Shown: piece by piece, positions 1 to 7,606 of the stretch
How positions within the stretch are numbered: position 1 is the first letter of the stretch
How the letters are laid out: the number at the start of each line of letters is the position of its first letter
Source: Hymenobacter monticola
GTDB lineage: Bacteria > Bacteroidota > Bacteroidia > Cytophagales > Hymenobacteraceae
Length of the DNA stretch: 64,000 nucleotides
Assembly: GCF_022811645.1 (NCBI RefSeq)
Contig: NZ_CP094534.1
Location: 3,286,001-3,350,000 of the forward strand
Reading direction: 5' to 3'
Translations under genes and position numbers: made by a program
Notes under the pieces: model-generated
What the model saw: only the letters and a program-made list of their open reading frames with translations
Databases searched by the model: none
What the model was told of the DNA's origin: nothing

Positions 1-1
1 T

Positions 2-385
2 ATGACTGTTTTTGCAGATAGGTACTTTGCTTATAAGTTGTATCTCATTAATGCTTCAAAAGATACTTCAAAAATCCCTGCGCAAGACGGCAGGATAAAG
101 ATTATTCAGCAAGCAATAAATAAGAATGGTGTGTGGCAGGATATTGAAAATTTTGTCAATAGCTTTTGTGGGAATAGTTATCATGTTCTATTACTTGCGC
201 CCGATGAATTTCAGATATTTGCATCACCAATATACAAAGGCACTTATAAGACTAAACTTCGCTATAGATTGAAGACAGGAGGAAAAGAGATTTATTCGAA
301 TGTCTTCACGGGAACAATTAATCCAGAACAGTTTCTGCAAACACGAGATAAGCCAAAATCTGAAATATCGTTATGGGTGAATTAA
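2..385 (+). CDS. hypothetical protein, possibly 5'-truncated by the window edge
   Basis: Not recognised. The reading frame gives 127 residues from an ATG at base 2 to a TAA at 385. The true start may lie upstream of the window, because no ribosome-binding context is visible. The product is soluble-looking and rich in Lys, Tyr, Phe and Ile, with no membrane segment. The stretch is clearly AT-richer than the CAZyme genes that follow, like the other small orphan genes in this window (15712, 45870, 49026), which suggests separate acquisition or relaxed composition. The codon pattern and clean stop support a real gene. No function can be given. Confidence 0.55.
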   Translation: MTVFADRYFAYKLYLINASKDTSKIPAQDGRIKIIQQAINKNGVWQDIENFVNSFCGNSYHVLLLAPDEFQIFASPIYKGTYKTKLRYRLKTGGKEIYSNVFTGTINPEQFLQTRDKPKSEISLWVN

Positions 386-607
386 TTCTGTTGACGCGAA
401 TTCAGTTGCGAATACTTACCCCCATTCCACCATCCTCCCCACACCATGCATAAATCGACCAGATTCGTGCTAACATCCTAGAATAACGGGAAGCAAAAAA
501 GTCCGAACTATGTGGGTGCCGAACTGCGCCCCGCGCACCCCCCAGCCGGCCCGGTGGCCGAGGCGCTTGCTCTACGCTGGGGCGGGCGCAGGGGGGAGGC
601 TCCGACT
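386..607. other. intergenic region upstream of the first rhamnosidase
   Basis: No gene is seen. A GTG at 512 opens the frame of the downstream gene 32 codons early, but the stretch 512-607 encodes a Pro/Arg/Gly-rich peptide unlike an export signal. A purine-rich run (about 590-599) stands just before the preferred ATG at 608. No clear TAnnTTTG promoter is seen. Confidence 0.5.
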
Positions 608-3364
608 ATGACTGCCCGACTCCTGTTACTTCTGCTTACTTGTTTGTCGCTCACGGCGTTGGGGGCTGTGCCGCCCGCCGCCGTGCAGCTTCAGCGGCTG
701 CGCTGCGAGCTGCTGACCAACCCCGAAGGCATCGACGCCACCGCCCCGCGCCTGAGCTGGGAATTGCGCAGTGCCGCGCGTGGCCTCACCCAAACCGCCT
801 ACCAGGTGCTGGTGGCCTCGACCCCCGAAAAGCTGGCCGCCGACGAAGGCGACCTCTGGAACTCGGGTAAGGTGGCGTCGGGCCAATCGGTGCACGTGGC
901 CTACGCCGGGGCGCCGCTCCGCAGCCGTGCCCGCTGCTACTGGAAGGTGCGCACCTGGACCGACCAGGGCGAAACCGCCTGGAGCCCGCCCGCTCGCTGG
1001 AGCATGGGCCTGCTCAACTACCTCGACTGGAAAGGCCGCTGGATTGGCCTGGACCGCGCCTTTCCCTGGGACGATGAATCGACCCACGCCCGGCTGTCGG
1101 CCCGCTATTTCCGCAAGGAGTTCAAGGCCGACAAGCCCGTGAAGCAGGCCACCGCGTCCATTATCGGGCTGGGGCTGTACGAGCTCTACCTCAACGGCCA
1201 GCGCGTGGGCGACCAGGTGCTGGCGCCCGGCCCCACCGACTACACCCAGGGCGTGAAGTACAACACCTTCGACGTGACCGCGCTGCTGCGGCCCGGCGCC
1301 AACGCCCTCGGTACGGTGCTAGGAAACGGCCGCTTCTACGCCATGCGGCAAAACTATAAGCCGTACAAAATCAAGACCTTCGGCTACCCCAAGCTGCTGA
1401 TGCAGCTCGACGTGACCTACGCCGATGGCAGCCACGAGGTCATCAAAACCGACGAAACCTGGCAGGCCACCGCCGACGGCCCCATCCGGGCCAACAACGA
1501 GTACGACGGCGAAGAATACGACGCCACCAAGGAAATGCCGGGCTGGGCCACCGCCGGCTTCGACGCTAAAAAGTGGCTGAAAGCCGAGCTGGTGCAGGAG
1601 CCCGGCGGCGCCTTCGAGGCCCAGATGAACGAGAACATGAAGGTGATGGAAACCCTGAAACCGGTGGCCCTCAAACCGCTGGCGGGCGGCAAGTTCATCC
1701 TCGACATGGGCCAGAACATGGCCGGCTGGCTGCGGCTGCGCGCCACCGGCAAGCGGGGCGACAAAATCACGCTGCGCTTTGCCGAGACGCTGCAAAAAAC
1801 CGGCGAGCTGTACGTGGCCAACCTGCGCGACGCCCGCGTGACCGACGTGTACACGCTGCGCGGCGGCGCCCGCGAAACCTGGGAGCCGACGTTTGTGTAC
1901 CACGGCTTCCGCTACGTCGAAATCAGCGGCTACCCCGGCACGCCCACGCTGGCCGATTTCGACGGCCGCGTGGTGTACGACGACCTGGCCACGACGGGCG
2001 AGTTTACCACCTCCAACGCCACTATCAACCTGGTGTATAAGAATGCCTACTGGGGCATTCGGAGCAACTACAAGGGCATGCCCATCGACTGCCCGCAGCG
2101 CAACGAGCGGCAGCCCTGGCTCGGCGACCGCACCACCGGGGCCTACGGCGAGAGCTTCGTGTTTGATAACTCGCGGCTGTACGCGAAGTGGCTCGACGAC
2201 ATTGCGCAGGCCCAAAAAGCCGACGGCAGCATCCCCGACGTGGCCCCCGCCTTCTGGCGCTACTACGGCGACAACGTGACCTGGCCCGGCACCTACCTCA
2301 CCATCGCCGACATGCTGTACTCGCAGTATGGCGACGCCCAGCCCATCGCCAAGCACTACGACTCGATGCGCCGCTGGCTCGCCTACATGCGCGCCAACTA
2401 CATGACCGCCGGCTACCTCGTGACCAAGGACAAGTACGGCGACTGGTGCGTGCCGCCCGAGTCGGAGAAGCTCATCCACTCCCAAGACCCCGCCCGCAAC
2501 ACTAGCGGCGAGGTCATCGCCACCAGCACCTACTACCACCTGCTGACCCTGATGCAGCGCTTCGCCACCGTGCTCGGCAAGCCCGCCGATGCGCAGGAAT
2601 ACGCCGCCCTAGGTGCCAAAATCAAGGACGCCTTCAACCAGAAGTTCCTGAACGCCCAAAACCAGCAGTACGCCAACAACACCGTGACGGCCAACCTGCT
2701 ACCCCTGGCCTACGGCATAACGCCGGACGCCGAGCGCGGCAAGGTGTTCCAGAACATTGCCGATAAAATCTTGGTCGAAAACAAGGGCCACATCAGCACC
2801 GGCGTCATCGGCACGCAGTGGCTCATGCGCGGCCTCACCGCCGAGGGCCGCCCCGACATCGCCTACAAACTGGCCACCAACCGCGACTACCCCAGCTGGG
2901 GCTACATGGCCGCCAACGGCGCCACCACCATCTGGGAGCTCTGGAACGGCAACACCGCCGACCCCGCCATGAACTCCCAAAACCACGTGATGCTGCTCGG
3001 CGATTTAATCATCTGGGACTACGAGAACCTGGCGGGCATCAAATCGGCCGCACCTGGTTTTCAAGAGCTTGAAATGAAACCCGCCATGATTGACGGGCTA
3101 ACGTCGGTGCAGGCGTCTTATCAATCGGTGCGCGGCTTGGTGCGCAGTAGCTGGACGCGGGATGCCAAGCGCTTCACCTGGAACATCACGGTGCCAGGCA
3201 ATTCTAAGGCGCTGGTGTATGTGCCGACTAAGGATGCCAAGGACGTGACGGAAAGCGGCAAAAAGGCTTCTGGCGCGGCTGGGGTGAAGTTTTTGCGGAT
3301 GGAAGGAACGCGGGCGGTATTTGAGGTTGGGTCGGGGGAGTATGCGTTTGTGGCGAAGCAGTGA
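608..3364 (+). CDS. GH78 alpha-L-rhamnosidase, secreted
   Basis: Predicted inverting alpha-L-rhamnosidase releasing terminal L-rhamnose from rhamnogalacturonan-type or other plant glycans, exported to the periplasm. I chose the ATG at 608 because it begins a signal peptide (MTARLLLLLLTCLSLTALGA) preceded by a purine-rich run. The 918-residue product shows the usual GH78 order: N-terminal fibronectin-like domain (about 20-140), beta-sandwich domains including a GLGLYELYLNG segment (about 180-450), the (alpha/alpha)6 barrel (about 470-820) and a C-terminal beta-sandwich. The family signature appears as DCPQRNERQPWLGD near residues 494-507 (canonical DCPxRDERLGWTGD, with Asn in place of one Asp), and the C-terminal catalytic-glutamate motif as TTIWELWNG near 775. 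It is the first of nine co-directional genes; GH105 follows after 184 bp containing palindromes. Family assignment is firm; the exact substrate is not known. Confidence 0.93.
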   Translation: MTARLLLLLLTCLSLTALGAVPPAAVQLQRLRCELLTNPEGIDATAPRLSWELRSAARGLTQTAYQVLVASTPEKLAADEGDLWNSGKVASGQSVHVAYAGAPLRSRARCYWKVRTWTDQGETAWSPPARWSMGLLNYLDWKGRWIGLDRAFPWDDESTHARLSARYFRKEFKADKPVKQATASIIGLGLYELYLNGQRVGDQVLAPGPTDYTQGVKYNTFDVTALLRPGANALGTVLGNGRFYAMRQNYKPYKIKTFGYPKLLMQLDVTYADGSHEVIKTDETWQATADGPIRANNEYDGEEYDATKEMPGWATAGFDAKKWLKAELVQEPGGAFEAQMNENMKVMETLKPVALKPLAGGKFILDMGQNMAGWLRLRATGKRGDKITLRFAETLQKTGELYVANLRDARVTDVYTLRGGARETWEPTFVYHGFRYVEISGYPGTPTLADFDGRVVYDDLATTGEFTTSNATINLVYKNAYWGIRSNYKGMPIDCPQRNERQPWLGDRTTGAYGESFVFDNSRLYAKWLDDIAQAQKADGSIPDVAPAFWRYYGDNVTWPGTYLTIADMLYSQYGDAQPIAKHYDSMRRWLAYMRANYMTAGYLVTKDKYGDWCVPPESEKLIHSQDPARNTSGEVIATSTYYHLLTLMQRFATVLGKPADAQEYAALGAKIKDAFNQKFLNAQNQQYANNTVTANLLPLAYGITPDAERGKVFQNIADKILVENKGHISTGVIGTQWLMRGLTAEGRPDIAYKLATNRDYPSWGYMAANGATTIWELWNGNTADPAMNSQNHVMLLGDLIIWDYENLAGIKSAAPGFQELEMKPAMIDGLTSVQASYQSVRGLVRSSWTRDAKRFTWNITVPGNSKALVYVPTKDAKDVTESGKKASGAAGVKFLRMEGTRAVFEVGSGEYAFVAKQ

Positions 3365-3385
3365 TGGGAGATTGTAACCAAAAGA

Positions 3386-3413
3386 GCGTCATGCTGAGCG
3401 CAGCGAAGCATCT
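3386..3413. repeat. family-A repeat, single arm
   Basis: One arm of the recurrent palindrome with core GAGCGCAGCGAAGCATCT, here without its inverted partner. Other copies are at 5966, 13931, 33558 and 47081. It lies 22 bp after the GH78 stop. Confidence 0.7.
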
Positions 3414-3432
3414 CTACCGCTCCGTTCAACGG

Positions 3433-3491
3433 GGCGCCTCACCCCCCGGCCCCCTCTCCGAAAAGGAGAGGGGGCTAGGGGGTGAGGCGCC
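3433..3491. repeat. family-D palindrome, compact form
   Basis: A near-perfect 59-bp inverted repeat: a GGCGCCTCACCCCC-type arm runs into CTCTCC-GAAA-GGAGAG and back to GGTGAGGCGCC. It would form a long hairpin between the GH78 and GH105 genes. It is the same sequence family as the start-codon-bracketing repeats at 9490, 25470 and 36974, but with no spacer. Confidence 0.85.
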
Positions 3492-3548
3492 ACTGTCGGC
3501 GAGCTTCTTGCACTACCCCCACATGCTAATTATTCAGACTTCCGCTTA

Positions 3549-4781
3549 ATGAATCAAACACGAGCTATAAATAAGCTGACAATAAAGGCCCTAGCCATAG
3601 CCTCCGCGCTGCTACTAGCCAGCGCCCCAGCCGCCCACGCCCAAACCCCAGCGCCCACCACTACGCAAATCTCCACCACCGCCAAGTGGTCGGAGCGGAT
3701 GGCGCTGTCGGTGCTGAAGCGGAGCCCGTGGTTGCAAGACCCAGCCCTAGGGGACTCGTGGGGCTACACCCAGGGGCTGCTGATGCACGCGCTGGAAGCG
3801 TTGGAGCACCAGAACCACGACCCGCGCTTGCGCACCGCCTTGCAACAGTACGGCGACAAAATGGTGGACGCCCAGGGCCAGATTCACAACAAAGACTACA
3901 AGCCGCTGGACAACAGCCTCGACAACATCAACTCGGGCAAGCTCCTGTTTCAGCTCTACACGGATACCAAGCAGGAGAAGTATAAAATTGCCCTGCAAAA
4001 GCTGCACGCGGAGCTTCAGCAACAACCCAAAACCAGCGACGGCGGCTACTGGCACAAGAAGAAATACCCCAGCCAGATGTGGCTCGACGGGGCCTACATG
4101 GCCAGTCCATTCGTGGCGCAGTACGCGGCGTACTTTAAGGAGCCGGCCGGGTTTGATGAGGCCGCCAAGCAGTTGCTCTTGCTCGATAAGCACCTGCGCG
4201 ACCCCAAAACCGGCCTGCTCTACCACGGCTGGGATGAGAAGCACGTGCAAGCCTGGGCCAACCCCCAAACCGGCCAGTCGCCCAACTTCTGGGGCCGGGC
4301 CATCGGTTGGTACGGCATGGCCCTAGTCGATGTGCTCGACTACCTCCCCACCCAGCACCCCGACCGCCCCAAGCTAGTGCAGGTGCTCGACCGGCTGGCC
4401 GTGGCCATCCAGAAATACCAGGACCCCACCAGCGGCCTCTGGTACCAGGTGGTGGATAAAGGCGGGCAGCCCGGCAACTACCTCGAAGCGTCGGCCTCGT
4501 GCATGTTCGTGTACACGCTGGCCAAGGGCGTGAACAAGGGCTACCTGAACAAGAAGTACCGCCCGGTAGCCCAAAAAGGCTTCGACGGTATCACCACCAA
4601 GCTCATCGAAGTAAAGCCCGACGGCGAGCTCAACCTGTTGCAAGTGTGCGAAGTTGCTGGCCTCGGTCCCGGCACCGAGCGCAACGGCTCCTACGAGTAC
4701 TACGTGGGCGAACGCATCAAAATCAACGATTTGAAGGGGGTAGGGCCGTTCATCCTGGCCAGCCTCGAACTCAATAAATAG
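3549..4781 (+). CDS. GH105 unsaturated rhamnogalacturonyl hydrolase, secreted
   Basis: Predicted to hydrolyse the delta-4,5-unsaturated uronic acid that polysaccharide lyases leave at the non-reducing end, by enol-ether hydration. The 410-residue product begins with a signal peptide (hydrophobic core about 12-25, ending AHAQ) and continues as a YteR/RhiN-like (alpha/alpha)6 barrel. Visible family motifs are DNINSGK near 124-130, YPSQMWLDGAYM with the predicted catalytic Asp near residue 180, and WGRAIGWYGM near 248-257. Only 26 bp separate it from the following propeller gene, so the two are probably co-transcribed. No polysaccharide lyase that would make its substrate is found in this window, so that partner must be encoded elsewhere or the substrate comes from outside. 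Confidence 0.93.
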   Translation: MNQTRAINKLTIKALAIASALLLASAPAAHAQTPAPTTTQISTTAKWSERMALSVLKRSPWLQDPALGDSWGYTQGLLMHALEALEHQNHDPRLRTALQQYGDKMVDAQGQIHNKDYKPLDNSLDNINSGKLLFQLYTDTKQEKYKIALQKLHAELQQQPKTSDGGYWHKKKYPSQMWLDGAYMASPFVAQYAAYFKEPAGFDEAAKQLLLLDKHLRDPKTGLLYHGWDEKHVQAWANPQTGQSPNFWGRAIGWYGMALVDVLDYLPTQHPDRPKLVQVLDRLAVAIQKYQDPTSGLWYQVVDKGGQPGNYLEASASCMFVYTLAKGVNKGYLNKKYRPVAQKGFDGITTKLIEVKPDGELNLLQVCEVAGLGPGTERNGSYEYYVGERIKINDLKGVGPFILASLELNK

Positions 4782-4807
4782 CGGCTCCGGCCTTCCAACG
4801 TATCGCC

Positions 4808-5938
4808 ATGAGAAACCCCATTTTGCTACTGGCCCTCGGGCTGCTTGCGCACGGCGCCTCAGCCCAAACGCAGCCGTGGAAACAGGGCATCGTCACCGAC
4901 GAATTCATCTTCGAAAAAGCGCCCTTTCCCGAGAGCCACGCCGCCACCATCGCTGAGACGCCGAAGGGCCTCGTGGCCGCCTGGTTTGGCGGCACCAAGG
5001 AGCGCAACCCCGACGTGGGCATCTGGGTGAGCCGCCAGGAAAACGGCCGCTGGACCGCTCCCGTGGAGGTGGCTAACGGCATCCAAAACGAAACCCTGCG
5101 CTACCCCAGCTGGAACCCGGTGCTCTACCAAGCACCCGGCGGCGAGCTGCTGCTGTTCTATAAAATTGGCCCGAAACCCTCGGACTGGAAGGGCTGGCTG
5201 CGCACCTCTAAAGACAACGGCCTGACGTGGTCGGCGGCCCAGGCGCTGCCGGAAGGTTACATCGGGCCGGTGAAAAATAAGCCCGTGCTGCTCAAAAATG
5301 GCACCTTGCTCTCGCCCACCAGCACCGAGGGCAGCGGCGGCTGGCTGGTGCATTTCGAAGCCACCCCCGATTTTGGCAAGACTTGGACCAAAACCGCGCC
5401 CGTGCCCAACGGCGCGACCCAGGGTGCGATTCAGCCCAGCATCCTCACCTATAAGGACGGCCGCCTGCAAGCCCTCTGCCGCAGCCGCGACCGCGCCATC
5501 CTCGAAACGTGGTCCACGGACCAGGGCAAAACCTGGTCGCCCCTCGCCAAAACCACCCTACCCAACAATAACTCCGGCACCGATGCTGTGACCCTGAAAG
5601 ATGGCCGCCAGCTGCTGGTCTACAACCACGTGCTACCCCCCGGCACCCTCGCCAAAGGCCCCCGCACCCCCCTCAACGTGGCCGTGTCGAAGGACGGCAA
5701 AGAGTGGTACGCCGTAGCCATTCTGGAGGATTCGCCTATCAGCCAGTACTCGTACCCATCTGTGATTCAGACCAAGGATGGGCTGGTGCATTTCGTGTAC
5801 ACCTGGCGCCGCCAGCGCATCAAGCATGCCGTACTCGACCCCAAGAAAATGAAGCTGGTGAAGATTGAAAACGGCGTGTGGCCGGCGATGAAGGGGTACA
5901 AAGCGCCGGTGGGTGATGCAGAGATTACGAAGGATTGA
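4808..5938 (+). CDS. secreted sialidase-fold (BNR/Asp-box) beta-propeller, probable glycosidase
   Basis: The 376-residue product has a signal peptide (MRNPILLLALGLLAHGASA) followed by a six-bladed sialidase-type propeller of the BNR_2 type. Asp-box-like motifs are seen as SKDNGLTW, TPDFGKTW, STDQGKTW and SKDGKEW, and a conserved AAWFGG segment lies near residue 60. Proteins of this type are often labelled exo-alpha-sialidase, but the neighbours (rhamnosidases, GH105, GH127) argue for a plant-glycan target. Possibilities include a Kdo- or Dha-type sugar of rhamnogalacturonan II, or rhamnose linked to glucuronic acid; both are inference. It follows GH105 by 26 bp. The fold is confident and the substrate unknown. 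Confidence 0.8.
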   Translation: MRNPILLLALGLLAHGASAQTQPWKQGIVTDEFIFEKAPFPESHAATIAETPKGLVAAWFGGTKERNPDVGIWVSRQENGRWTAPVEVANGIQNETLRYPSWNPVLYQAPGGELLLFYKIGPKPSDWKGWLRTSKDNGLTWSAAQALPEGYIGPVKNKPVLLKNGTLLSPTSTEGSGGWLVHFEATPDFGKTWTKTAPVPNGATQGAIQPSILTYKDGRLQALCRSRDRAILETWSTDQGKTWSPLAKTTLPNNNSGTDAVTLKDGRQLLVYNHVLPPGTLAKGPRTPLNVAVSKDGKEWYAVAILEDSPISQYSYPSVIQTKDGLVHFVYTWRRQRIKHAVLDPKKMKLVKIENGVWPAMKGYKAPVGDAEITKD

Positions 5939-5965
5939 GGAGTCACCAGAACAGAACGAGAAAGG

Positions 5966-6063
5966 CCGTCATGCAGAGCGCAGCGAAGCATCTCGCTCGC
6001 TTCGTTGCTAACGTCATTGATTACTGAAGCACGCGAGATGCTTCGCTGCGCTCTGCATGACGG
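5966..6063. repeat. family-A inverted repeat, complete
   Basis: Two arms of about 30 bp (5966-5995 and 6033-6063) with core GAGCGCAGCGAAGCATCTCG and its inverse, separated by 37 bp. The loop resembles that of the copy at 33558 (TTCGTTGCTA...GATTA). It lies between the propeller gene and the esterase gene and may also act as a transcript-end hairpin. Confidence 0.9.
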
Positions 6064-6088
6064 TCTACACTAAAACGAATTCCCACCC

Positions 6089-7483
6089 ATGTCCAGATTC
6101 TTCCGCCTGCTCCTAGGTTCGCTTTTCCTCACTACCGCCGCCCAGGCGCAAAACTCCGACGACCAGTACCGAGAGCCGTTGCAGCAGGTGCTGGAGGAGA
6201 TTCAGCAGCGCTACGGGGTGAAAATCCGGCCCGATGCGGCCATGGTGAAGGACAAGTATGTGACCTACGCCGAGTGGCGCTTCCGCCCCGACGTGGACGA
6301 GACCTTGCGCAGTGTGCTGGCTCCATTCGACTACCAGGCAGCGAAAACCGGCGATAAAACTTACAAGCTCAAGACCTTCCAGTATCACCTCAAAACGCCC
6401 GACGAAGGCGCGGCCCAGTTGGCGCAGCTAGCCAGTCAGTACCACGACGCCGCCACCTGGGAAAAGCGCAAAGCCGAGTTGCGCAATTGCATGTGGTCGG
6501 CGTTGCGGCTGTCGCCGATGCCGGCCAAACCGGCCAGCAAGCCAATTATTACCAACAAGCGGCAATACGACGGCTACACGGTGGAGAATGTGGCCATCGA
6601 AACGCTGCCGGGCTACTACATGACCGGTTCGATTTATAAGCCGCTCAAATCCAAAGGCAAGGTTCCGGTCATTATCAGCCCTGACGGGCATTTTGGCGAC
6701 GGCCGCTACCGGGCCGATGCGCAGAAGCGCTGCGCCACGCTGGCCCGTATGGGCGCGATGGTGTACAGCTACGACCTGTTTGCCTGGGGCGAATCGCTGC
6801 TGCAATTTAAGGGCGAAGACCACCGCCGCAGCCTCGCCATGACGGTGCAGGCCCTGAACGGCGAGCGGGCCCTCGACTACCTGCTGTCGCTGAAAGACGC
6901 TGATAAAAACCGCGTGGCCATCACCGGCGGCTCGGGCGGCGGCAGCCAAACCATGCTGCTCACGGCCCTGGATGATAGAATCAAAGTGAGCGTGCCCGTA
7001 GTGATGCTCTCGACCTACCATAGTGGTGGCTGCCCCTGCGAAAGCGGCCAGCCCGTGCACCTCTGCGGCAACGGCACCAACAACGCTGAAATCGCCGCCA
7101 TGGCCGCCCCGCGCCCCCAATTAGCCATCACCGACGGCGGCGACTGGACTGCCCAAACGCCCGAAGTCGCCTACCCCTACCTCCAAAAAATCTATGGCTA
7201 CTACAGTAAAACAGACCTCGTGCAAAACACCCATCTGCCCAAGGAAGGCCACGATTACGGCCCCTCAAAGCGCCAGGCGATGTACGAGTTTCTGGCGAAG
7301 AACCTAGGGCTGAATCTGGCTGCCGCCGAGGATAAAACCGGCAAGCTGGACGAGTCAAAAGTGACCATCGAGAAGGAGGAAGCGCAGCGCGTTTTCGGGC
7401 CGAAAGGGGAGGGGCTGCCGGCCAATGCGCTGCACAGTTTCGAGGATTTGCAGACGGTTTTCGCAAAAGCGGTAGCGCCGTGA
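6089..7483 (+). CDS. secreted alpha/beta-hydrolase (acetyl-esterase-like) with N-terminal STN-like domain
   Basis: The 464-residue protein has a signal peptide (MSRFFRLLLGSLFLTTAAQA). About 80 residues follow that resemble the secretin/TonB short N-terminal (STN) fold, with PLQQVLEEIQQRYGVKI and a second half at VDETLRSVLAPF. From about residue 165 a dienelactone-hydrolase/acetyl-xylan-esterase-like domain runs to the end. Predicted nucleophile elbow is GGSGGGSQ near residue 277, and a catalytic His lies in EGHDYG near 392. A cysteine-rich stretch (GGCPCESGQPVHLCG) follows the elbow. It probably removes acyl groups from the glycan attacked by its neighbours. The STN-like domain on an esterase is unusual; the domain call rests on pattern only. 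Confidence 0.78.
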   Translation: MSRFFRLLLGSLFLTTAAQAQNSDDQYREPLQQVLEEIQQRYGVKIRPDAAMVKDKYVTYAEWRFRPDVDETLRSVLAPFDYQAAKTGDKTYKLKTFQYHLKTPDEGAAQLAQLASQYHDAATWEKRKAELRNCMWSALRLSPMPAKPASKPIITNKRQYDGYTVENVAIETLPGYYMTGSIYKPLKSKGKVPVIISPDGHFGDGRYRADAQKRCATLARMGAMVYSYDLFAWGESLLQFKGEDHRRSLAMTVQALNGERALDYLLSLKDADKNRVAITGGSGGGSQTMLLTALDDRIKVSVPVVMLSTYHSGGCPCESGQPVHLCGNGTNNAEIAAMAAPRPQLAITDGGDWTAQTPEVAYPYLQKIYGYYSKTDLVQNTHLPKEGHDYGPSKRQAMYEFLAKNLGLNLAAAEDKTGKLDESKVTIEKEEAQRVFGPKGEGLPANALHSFEDLQTVFAKAVAP

Positions 7484-7484
7484 A

Positions 7485-7600
7485 CGATGTAGAGACGCAA
7501 CATTTTGCGTCTCGTCGTTGGACGGTCGGCATCGCGCAGAACCGCTCATACTAAACAACATAAGCAACGACGAGACGCAAAATGTTGCGTCTCTACATCG
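7485..7600. repeat. family-B inverted repeat
   Basis: Arms of 36 bp (7485-7520 and 7565-7600) built around GTAGAGACGCAACATTTTGC and its inverse, with a 44-bp spacer. The arm ends 6 bp before the ATG of the next gene. Other copies are at 19847 and 39576. Confidence 0.92.
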
Positions 7601-7606
7601 CCCGAC

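Noticed and set aside
512..607. GTG-initiated N-terminal extension of the first GH78 protein
   Set aside because: It encodes a Pro/Arg/Gly-rich stretch before an otherwise normal signal peptide starting at ATG 608 with a purine-rich run upstream.
4808..5938. Sialidase of a sialic-acid pathway (nanH)
   Set aside because: No nan genes are nearby and all neighbours act on plant-type glycans, so a gene symbol would over-claim.
7505..7606. 34-residue N-terminal extension of the beta-helix protein
   Set aside because: It is translation of the family-B palindrome; ATG 7607 gives a proper signal peptide.
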